NCBI GenBank assembly: GCA_033239125.1
Contig: BSWB01000004.1
Location: forward strand, 120,289,235-120,353,234
Direction: 5' to 3'
Source of the DNA: Fagopyrum homotropicum
Lineage: Eukaryota > Streptophyta > Magnoliopsida > Caryophyllales > Polygonaceae
Length of the DNA stretch: 64,000 bases
Shown: piece by piece, positions 56,507 to 64,000 of the stretch
Layout of the letters: each line of letters starts with the position of its first letter
Numbering within the stretch: position 1 is the first letter of the stretch
Program-made: the position numbers and the translations under genes
Notes under the pieces: model-generated
Seen by the model: the letters and a program-made list of their open reading frames with translations, nothing else
The model's database searches: none
Told to the model about the DNA's origin: nothing

Positions 56507-58163
56507 GACGCCCCCGAGTTTGGTCAAGCTAATGACCTTAAAGAAGCGCTTGGTGGGAGGCAACCCATTGGTAATGTTTTCCCTTTTTCGTTTTTGTTTT
56601 TGTTTTTGATTTTTCTGTTTTTGTGTGTTTTGTGTGTTTTGTGAGTGTGCTAGAGTCTTTGTAGCATTGGATGCCTTGCATGGCATGTGAATGATGATGA
56701 TGAACCCCTCATCAATTATGGGTGCAGCGGACGCGGAACTCGGACGGCTAGCGGTGCCTAGCGCGGGTCCCGACGCCATGATGCAAATTTAGAGCTCTCT
56801 ACCATTGTTGATAGGATCATTCACCATCAATCCACTTGAGAAATCCTAAATACCGAAGCAAACCATTTTTACATTGTGAGAACCCTCTTTCACTCTTCTT
56901 TACTTCGTTACCACATTGGGGACAATGTGTTTCTAAGTATGGGGTGGGGTTCGCATGATCTTTTGCATGATTAGCATTTAGGGTAGTTTAATATTATCAC
57001 ATGTCTTGCATTGTATATACTCATTTCGAAAAATCCAAAAAATCAGAAAATTTAAAAATTTTTGTGCTTTCTAGGCTTGGATATGACCCTAATGATGAAT
57101 CTTGTCTTGTGGATTGGCTATGGATGGCCTTATGTGTTAAATTGATGAATAGCATATGTGGACTTGAAGCACTTATCTTGAATCCCATGAATGGATTGTG
57201 ATCATGATGCTTGCCTTGATTGGATTGAGTATTGAAAATCGAAATTACATGCTAGTTCTTGCACATCATCTAGGAATGAATGAGACAATTCATCTTTCTC
57301 TACTTCTCATCTTGATCATGATGTTTGAGCACCTCAATTGATATAAATTTGACCTCTTTTGACCCATCCGGGAATAGGAGCATGTTAGTGTGTTGATGTG
57401 TGTGAAAAGCAAGTGTGGGGTGAAGATGTTGATGAAAGAATGTCATGAATAAAATGCTGAAGTTGTTGTGAAAGTGTAGACAAAAATATAGGTTTGGGGA
57501 CGTTGGTTTAAATGACGAGTAACTCGGCACCATTCACATAATCGGGTGTTTGTGCCTTGCCAAAGTCAAATAAACCAATAGTCCTAACGAGCTTTGGTAT
57601 GTGTGCCCGGTGTGGATGCACCTCGAAAAATAGAAAAAACCCGAGGACGGCTAATCACCAAGGTTTCGGCTTTTGTACACCAATGCCATTGTCTCAAAAA
57701 TAAGTGAAAGAAAAAGAAAAGAAAGAAAAGATGGAGAAAACATACACTTGTGGGAAGTTGATCGAGGACAAAGTTGTGGAGTTAGTTCCATTCCCGGATT
57801 AGCATCACATAGCCTAGAAAAATCCCCACCTAATCACAACGTTTCTTGGCCTTTTATTTCACAAGACCTTATGACCTATTTGCATGTTTGTAGGACTTAG
57901 TAATCTAGATTGGATATGCTCTTGATCATCTTGACTTCTTCATATTTACATTTCATGCATGCTTTCGAGTAAAGTACAATTGTCTTTCCGTGCCCTCATT
58001 TATTTGATACGTAATTGCCTGTCCATTGCCATGAAACATGACTATGAAGGTGATCCAATATTAGAAGCACAACTCCAAAAAGATTTTGCCATTTTTCTGC
58101 ATGCATAAATCATGTCATCTCTTAGTCTATAGTTGAGAATTTGCTCAGGGACGAGCAAACCTT
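56507..58163 (+). other. 3' UTR of C
   Basis: About 1.65 kb without the Athila-type extra ORF. It holds the post-pol hairpin TGGG-AGGCAA-CCCA (56552-56570), a GC-rich element shared with C2 (56724-56775), the ACATTG-GGGA-CAATGT inverted repeat with PPT-like TAAGTATGGGGTGGGG (56914-56950), a GCTTTCTAGGCTTGGATATG block (57064), and the GAGTAACTC module (57517-57567). Short open frames lack family support. Confidence 0.7.
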
Positions 58164-58179
58164 AAGTATGGGGTATTTT
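58164..58179 (+). promoter_or_regulatory. Polypurine tract of C
   Basis: AAGTATGGGGTATTTT ends at the LTR start TGATAACACG. Confidence 0.8.
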
Positions 58180-60006
58180 TGATAACACGATTTATGACTT
58201 AGGTTTAGGTAGTCATTTAGATAGATTTTTCACTCATTCATGCATGGTTTAGCACTAGTTCACGACGTTTGCACTCAATTCACGTATTTTGTCGAGATAG
58301 ACGTCTACACGGACTTTTGCATTGCTTTGTAGGTATTTTGGGAGATTTAGGAGCTTAATCGATACGTCCGAGGGTCGTTCATCAAGACGACACACCCTCA
58401 GACTCATTAGGATGCAAGCTAGAGGCTAAGGAAGACTCATGGAACCTTGTCAACACAAGCCATGCACCAAATCATAGCTTAATGATCCAAGGCAAAGCTG
58501 AAGCACCAAACCACGGTTGCTGGCACTTCCACGGCCGTGGAACCAACCGTGGTTTCTGCCAGACGGTTGTGACAGCTGTGCCACGATCTCATGGCCTTCT
58601 CTAGCAAGGTTGTAGTGTAAAAGTGGTCCTGCAAGGCTGAGAGGGAGCATCTTGGAGCAGCCATCCATTATCCCCTATCATCCAATCAAAAACACTCTCA
58701 ACAAGAAGATTCTCTAAGGAGGGAGACACCATTGAAGGAGGAGAAGAGCTCCATTGGAGAAGAAGAGAAGAACACACCATTGCTAGCACTTGATAGGTTT
58801 TGTAGTGAAGAAATTTCGGAATCGTTTTCTAGGGTTGTAAGAATCGATTAAACCTTCTTTTGGAAGGGTTGTGAGTCTTTCTAATCTTAATTTCAGCTTG
58901 TTTTTGTTTGCTTCACTTATTCATCTCTTTCTTTTCATTATCTTGCAAATGGAAGCCATGATTTTATGCTTGATGATCTCGATTGTTATGATGCATGTTG
59001 TAGGCTAAATAGATGCAATTCTAGGGTAAGGAAAGGATGGTTATGGCTAAGACTATGATTGGATGAACTTAGATTTGCCCTTGGATGACTTGCTTGCTTG
59101 AACAAAGTCACTGCTATAGTCCACGGTTAGTTCTTGCCCTTCCACGGCCGTGGAAATGGTAGAACAACCCGTGGTTTCCGTAGTTCGATGGATCTAAGAA
59201 CTAGATTGTTAGAATGTTAAAATCCTAGTGTTTTTTGAGTTAAATCTATCCTAGGGTGACCTAGTGTTAGCAACTAAGTGTTAGAAGAGACCTACCCGGT
59301 GATTCTTACTCTTAGATTTCAAGGATGACAAACTCTAGGTAGTGGTGAGCCTCATAAGCCCCCATTGGACTAAGTGTGCTAGGATAGTTGTTTAGGACTA
59401 ACCCTTTCGAGACTTACCCGGTGAGGATAGGTTAGATCCCTAGGTGACAATCCGGTTTGTGTAAAATTCCATCCCTTAGGCTCTTTGAGACTTACCCGGT
59501 GATGAGACCTTAGGAACGGACTAGTGGACCATGAGACCTACCCGGTGATTGATCCCAATCTAGAAACACTCACTCCCAACATATCATAGTTAATCCAAGG
59601 AATGATTAGATAGCTTGAATCCTATGCCATAACCGAAATTTTCAACCCCTAGAATCCGCTTTTCTCTCTTTGATCTCATATCTCGTTTTAGCTGGTTTGT
59701 CCGTGTTGATTTGTTAGCTTAGTTGATTGCTTATTTCGCATGATTTGTGATCCTTGATTGATCACCGAAAAACCCATAAAAAACATTGAGATTTTCATTT
59801 CTTTATTTCTTTCCCTTTTCCTTAACCTAGATCTTCACTAAACTTAATCACTAATCGAATCAATCTCACCTTAGTCTTTGTGTTCGACCTCGGAATACAA
59901 TCCCTACTACAAACGTCCCATACACTGCGGGTTCGGTAGGAGTTAGGAGAAATATAACGAGTATAAATTTTAAAGCTTATTGCGTGCACACGTTCTTAGC
60001 GTAACA
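58180..60006 (+). repeat. 3' LTR of C (1827 bp)
   Basis: Nearly identical to the 5' LTR. TATA box changed to TGTAAAAG (58616-58623). Palindromes at 58507-58560 and 59117-59180. Array sites near 59287, 59408, 59486 and 59532. Confidence 0.92.
59287..59548 (+). repeat. Four-site LTR array (C, 3' LTR)
   Basis: Four GAGACYTACCCGGTGA sites with the same spacing as in the 5' LTR; the third site is intact here but mutated in the 5' LTR. Confidence 0.8.
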
Positions 60007-60011
60007 CCTTC
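60007..60011. repeat. Target-site duplication of C, right
   Basis: CCTTC, identical to 48790-48794. Confidence 0.9.
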
Positions 60012-60900
60012 AAGCCCAAAGAGCATCGTCCAGCTTCATGGACCAATCCTTCCTAGTTCTTGAAATGGTCTTCTCCAAAATTGCCTTGATTTCTCTATTA
60101 GATATCTCCAGCTACCCACTAGTTTAAGGGTGATAAGGAGTTGCTTCCTTGTGGGTTACCCCATACTTCGATAGAAGTGCCTTGAACTTCCGGTTAATGA
60201 AATGTTTCCTTCCATCGTTGATGATGATACGTGGTGTCCCAAAACGTGGAAACATAGTTCTATTGAATAACTTCACAACTGCCATGGCGTTGTTAGTGGG
60301 AGAGGCAATGGCTTCCACCCATCTAGAAACGTAATCAACAACTACAAAGATATAGAGTTTCCCGTTGATGATGGGAAAGGTCCCATGAAATCAACTCCCC
60401 ACACATCAAAGATTTCAACTTCCTGAATGTTGTTGAACGGCATCTCATTCCTTCTAGACAAGTTCCCTGTTCTTTGGCATGCATCACAAGAGACAACAAA
60501 CGCTTAAACATACTTAAATGTTGTAGGCCATAAGAAACCGGAACGTAATTTCTTAGCACATGTTTTGTTACCACTAGCATGTCCTCCACAAGGAAGTGAG
60601 TGGCAATGCCGTATGACACTAGCAGTTTCATCCTCGGGAACGCAAGTCGAAGCATCCCATCTGGACCTCTCTTGAAGAGTAGAGGTTCATTCCAATATTA
60701 GTGACGTACGTCATTGAAGAACTCCTTCCTTTGGGCGTACGTCAATCCCGGAGGTATTTCCTGACAAACAAGATAGTTAACAATATCAGCATACCAAGGC
60801 TCCTTACCATCAATAACTTGGCGCAGCCAATGCTCCACCAACTACGAATGATCATCAGAGAATGAATCATCAATGGACAAATCGTCCTTCTTAATTGACT
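60012..60900 (-). pseudogene. pol: Integrase N-terminal part (D)
   Basis: Sense order: DDLSIDDSFSDD (end of the RNase H tail), EPWYADIVNYLVCQEIPPGLTYAQRKE, the zinc-binding region (out of frame near 60600), MCGELISW shifted catalytic region, then RFGTPRIIINDGRKHFINRKF and VTHKEATPYHP to the C insertion. The second catalytic Asp context is INDGRK. Stops lie near 60700, 60510 and 60120. The upstream join is direct from the protease-RT linker near 60900, so RT and RNase H are missing. Confidence 0.78.
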
Positions 60901-61818
60901 TTATCTCGCTTGTTGTCTCGATTTTGGTCCGAGATGGTGGACCAAGGTGCCTTCAGAGATGATCACCTCGCTTGCTCCGGAAACTGTCTCGGTTGAGGTA
61001 CTGGAACTGGGACTGAAACCTAATGTGCTTTTCTTCTACTGAATCAAATTTTCAAATCTAGCTCGTGGACCTACTTCCAATGTTTCCAAGCTTCGCACAT
61101 CTGCATCACACAAAACATCTACACATTCCTCCATCATACTAAAACTCAAAACTTTGTAAAGAGAATCTTTAATAAGGATAGAGCTCACCAATTCTCGAGA
61201 ATCTTCTTAATCATAGATGTTTAAGATATCGTCTTTCAAAGGCTCTCCCTTCATTGCAGCCAAAAGTTCAAACTCCACATGATTGCCCCTAATGTTGAAC
61301 TTCAACTTGGCGTTCTTACAATCAACGTTGCAACCCAAGGTTTCTAGAAATGGTCTTCCGAGAATGATAGGAATGGGATAATCTGCGGGAATGTCCAACC
61401 CAAGAAAGTCTATAGGTATGTAGAAGTTACCTAGCTTGACGGGACCATCCTCCAAGATACCAACAGGGCGGGTGAGGGAATGATCTGCCATGTATAACGT
61501 CATCTTCACGGGCTTGGATTCTCCATGGCCGATCTTCTCACATAGTACTAGAGGAATAATGCTCACACTAGCTGCTAGATCGCGAAGTGCATCATAAGTC
61601 ACATCCCCAACTTGGATGGGAATGCAAAATGAACCGGGATCTCTCAACTTAGGTGGCATCTTCTCCTTCATTATTTGAATGAGCTCCGAAGATCTAGAGG
61701 TCATCCATACTTCTTCTAGTTTTCTCTTCCTTGACAATATCTCTTTCACAAACTTCCCATAGGCGGGCATTCCTAGGATACCATCAATGAAAGGGATGTT
61801 AATATGTAGCTTATTCAT
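60901..61818 (-). pseudogene. pol: Protease region of pol (D)
   Basis: A 203-residue open stretch (61818-61207) from MNKLHINIPFIDGILGMPAYGKF, with catalytic context DLAAS (Gly to Ala), VGILEDGPVKLGNFY and LGRPFLETLG. It ends at a stop near 61207; the remaining linker to 60901 is degenerate and carries family palindromes (about 60930-61000). It lacks the one-base deletion shared by A1 and A2. Confidence 0.78.
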
Positions 61819-63481
61819 ATGGTCGAGAAACTTACAAAAGTGCTTGTCTAGATGTGCCCATGCCCTTGACTAAGGGAACTGGAGTGGTGGTTTATAAGCA
61901 GGTGGTGGAATATAAACATCAGCTTTTTCTTTCGCTTTCTAGGGCTCCATCTCGGTTGGCACCTCGACCGAGGTGTTCCTCATCTGATCGTGGTCCGACC
62001 AAGGTACTGGATTTGTAGTCTTCAATCCACTGCGTGTTGTGATTGCCATGACTTGTCCTTTTGGGTTGTTCTCTATCCTTCCTGAAAGTTTACTAGGATC
62101 TCTTGGTGCTTCATTAGCCTTATTGAAAACTTAATCTTCTAAGGCTTTTTGTGCCTTCAAAAACAAATTCATAGAATTCTCCATAGCGTTAAGCTTGATC
62201 AATATAGCCTCTAGCACAGCGTCCGGCTTCTCCTTGGGCGGCTGGGATGTGCTTGATGACGGCTTCTGGCTCTTCAATGGAGTAGAAGAAGAAGAAGAAG
62301 AAGAAGAAGGGGGTTAAGAGCATTTTCCCACATATCCTACATCTTGATCCTTTTTTGTTTGAGCTATCAAAAGCTCCTTCAATAGCTTGACTTCATTGTT
62401 GAGCGTGGTGAGTTGAGCAGCACTTGAATTTGTAAGACTTGTATCTGGAAAGCTAACTCGCTGCGCTCCATCTTCAACTCTTTGATGGAAGTATTTCTCC
62501 ATGTGTAAACTTGCTTCTCAATAAACTCCCAAGCTTTATCAACCGGTGAATCCATAAAAGCTCCAACAGAAAGTGATTGGAGTTTGAATTGAGTTTCCTC
62601 ATCCAGCACCATGAAGTAAATCTCTAGCAACTCCATCTTTAGAATACCATAGTGGGGGCGATCCAATAGAAGGTCTTTGAACCTCTCCCATGACTTGAAC
62701 AAACATTCTTTATCCTTCATAACAAAAGCATTAATCCAACCCCTCAATTCAGCGGTCTTTGATGGGGAAAGAACTTAGCAAGAAACTCCGTAGTCATCTA
62801 TTCCCATGTGTTAACTCTTCCAGCTGGAAGGGATTGATATCAAGCTAGCGCCTTGTCTTTCAAAGAGAAGTAGAAAGGCCTTAGCTTGTAGTTGTTGTTT
62901 TCAACTCTTGCTGGTCTCAAAGTTTCCATAAGAATATCATAATTTTGAATGTGTTGGTGTGGAGATTCTCTTTCCATGCCTCCAAATTGACATTGTCGAA
63001 TAATAGTTAGAACTTGAGGTCTAAGTTCATAATCATGCTCAGCTGCATCTCCTAAATTAAATCCTGAACGCCGCACTTGCTGATTCGGGCCCATGCTTTA
63101 ACCTAGGGTTTGCCGAGCTCCAGCAAAGAGATCACCTCGGTCAACCATGGCCGGTATCTGAGGTGGTGGGTTTATCTCGGCCTGTGCAACTAGGGCTGGA
63201 TCCTTTGTCGGTCGAGCAACTCGGACCGGTCGAGGTTGAATCTGAGCTCGTAGAGCGGCCATATCAGCTTGAATCTCTTCACTTCTTGCACGAGTCTCGT
63301 CTTTCTCTCTCTGCAATTCTTCTTTACTAAGGCGAAGTTGTTCCAATGCCTCGTTCAATTCGACTTCAAGATCGCGATTATCTTGATCGGCCATCTTAGA
63401 TTCTTTCAATCTCCTTTTGTATGTGTTTTCTGGTTCGGGATCGTAAGGAACGATTTCCTTTCTAGCACGAGCTCTTCGCAT
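61819..63481 (-). pseudogene. gag: gag (D)
   Basis: Starts MRRARARKEIVPYDPEPENT at 63481, with charged coiled coil, TLG then a stop near 63098, capsid core (RPFYFSLKDKALA, stop replacing Trp near 62838), frameshift near 62760, MRGWINAFVMKDKECLFKSW, then a shift near 62510. A stop near 62314 follows at once by a Ser run: the Asn-rich tract present in A and C is missing here. The segment near 61950-62000 has CACCTCGACCGAGGTG. Confidence 0.78.
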
Positions 63482-63584
63482 AAACCTAAGGAAAGATCCT
63501 ACGAAATCACTCAAGTAGAGTAATCAATAGCAACAAGGGCAGTAGCCCTAAAAGACAACCGAAACCGACTTGGTCTTGACCAAG

Positions 63585-63602
63585 TTCCCGGCAACGGCGC
63601 CA
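63585..63602 (-). promoter_or_regulatory. Primer-binding site, tRNA-Asp type (D)
   Basis: TGGCGCCGTTGCCGGGAA on the minus strand, one mismatch at the far end from the other copies. Confidence 0.85.
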
Positions 63603-63608
63603 AAAACT

Positions 63609-64000
63609 TGTTCGCTCTCAAAAGTGTGTGTATGGTGAACGATATAGCTTTAAATTTATAACCTAAAATATAAGCCTGAAACAATATGCGACCCCGCATT
63701 GTATGGATCAATTGTAATAACAGCAAATATTCCGGGGTCGAACACTGGGACTATGGTGAAACAAAGCACGGTAATTCAGGTTGTCAATCAAAAACAAGCA
63801 ACAAAGCAAATGTATAAAAGATGATGTAATAATCAGATGAAGGAAATGCAGATTCTAGAGGTCAAAGCATCCAATTGTGGTTCCGACTCAAGATCTCAAC
63901 GGATAAGGTGGACAAAGCTGAGGTTTACAAAGGGAAGTTATTTCTAAGGTGGGAACAGATAACCGGGTAAGTCTCACTACTCACTATCCTAAACCAAAGA
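63609..64000 (-). repeat. 5' LTR of D, partial
   Basis: Starts with GAGCGAACA (minus strand) and runs off the window. One array site is visible at 63962-63976; spacing in its partner LTR predicts the next near 64008, 64089 and 64206. Confidence 0.85.

Larger units (their letters stand above)
48795..60006 (+). mobile_element. Athila-like element C, full length (11.2 kb)
   Basis: Complete element: two LTRs of 1826 and 1827 bp, tRNA-Asp PBS, gag, an intact pol, a long 3' UTR, PPT, and a perfect 5-bp target duplication. By eye the LTRs differ at about 35-40 positions (about 2%), so the insertion is fairly recent on the scale of this locus. It has no Athila-type extra ORF. It lies inside D's integrase. 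Confidence 0.93.
43070..64000 (-). mobile_element. Athila-like element D, lacks RT/RNase H, split by C
   Basis: Minus strand: 5' LTR (63609 to beyond the window), PBS, gag, protease, integrase (split by C at 48790/60012), post-pol hairpin, internal TATA, Athila-type ORF, 3' UTR, PPT, 3' LTR 43070-44703. The RT-RNase H block is deleted. It inserted into C2's integrase; the left flank GCAAG (43065-43069) should reappear after the 5' LTR. Confidence 0.85.

Noticed and set aside
1..64000. A host gene, CRISPR array or bacterial operon
   Set aside because: All sizeable frames belong to retroelements. Regular repeats are LTR features, not spacer arrays, and tRNA-Asp-primed LTR elements are of plant type.

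Overview
The window is plant nuclear DNA made almost entirely of nested, mostly decayed Ty3/gypsy LTR retrotransposons. I see no host gene, rRNA, tRNA gene or CRISPR array. Most copies belong to the Athila-like lineage. This rests on four observations: the primer-binding site matches the 3' end of plant tRNA-Asp, LTRs are 1.5-1.8 kb, gag-pol is read as one frame, and most copies carry an extra Athila-type ORF after pol. Two Tekay/Del-type chromovirus remnants are also present. Dense nesting suggests pericentromeric or other heterochromatin of a seed plant, probably a eudicot; the species cannot be told from the sequence.

Layout. 1-6723 (+): element A1, from mid-gag to the 3' UTR, without integrase. 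6738-16034 (-): element A2, the same family, fused tail-to-tail to A1 so that 1-13430 is one long inverted repeat. 16035-18246: unclassified non-coding remnant. 18247-19812 (-): chromovirus Tekay1. 19813-20560 (-): Athila fragment E. 20566-23430 and 33354-34634 (+): element B, with its LTR split by element A3 (23431-33348, -; both LTRs, keeps gag and integrase, lacks RT/RNase H). 34635-36878 (-): chromovirus Tekay2. 36879-43069 (-): element C2, whose LTR holds a solo LTR (37800-39623, +; TSD CATGC). 43070 to beyond 64000 (-): element D, lacking RT/RNase H and split by element C (48795-60006, +; TSD CCTTC), the only nearly complete copy, with an intact 1330-residue pol.

How the parts work. In the family, LTR transcription gives the genomic RNA; tRNA-Asp primes minus-strand synthesis; Gag packages; PR, RT, RNase H and integrase mature, copy and insert the DNA. 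Here only C has all enzyme domains, and it has a stop and a frameshift in gag. A1/A2 keep PR-RT-RNase H without integrase, while A3 and D keep integrase without RT. Any movement of these copies would need proteins supplied in trans.

The most interesting signals are non-coding and recur across diverged families: (i) each family has its own short inverted repeat, spread through LTRs, UTRs and even coding linkers; (ii) each of eight complete Athila LTRs carries exactly four copies of GAGACTTACCCGGTGA-like sites at nearly fixed spacing; (iii) a PPT-like motif beside a hairpin is duplicated after the last ORF; (iv) a TATA box lies 434-452 bp before the extra ORF in four copies; (v) a hairpin follows pol; (vi) the A1/A2 inverted repeat has convergent internal promoters and could make hairpin RNA.
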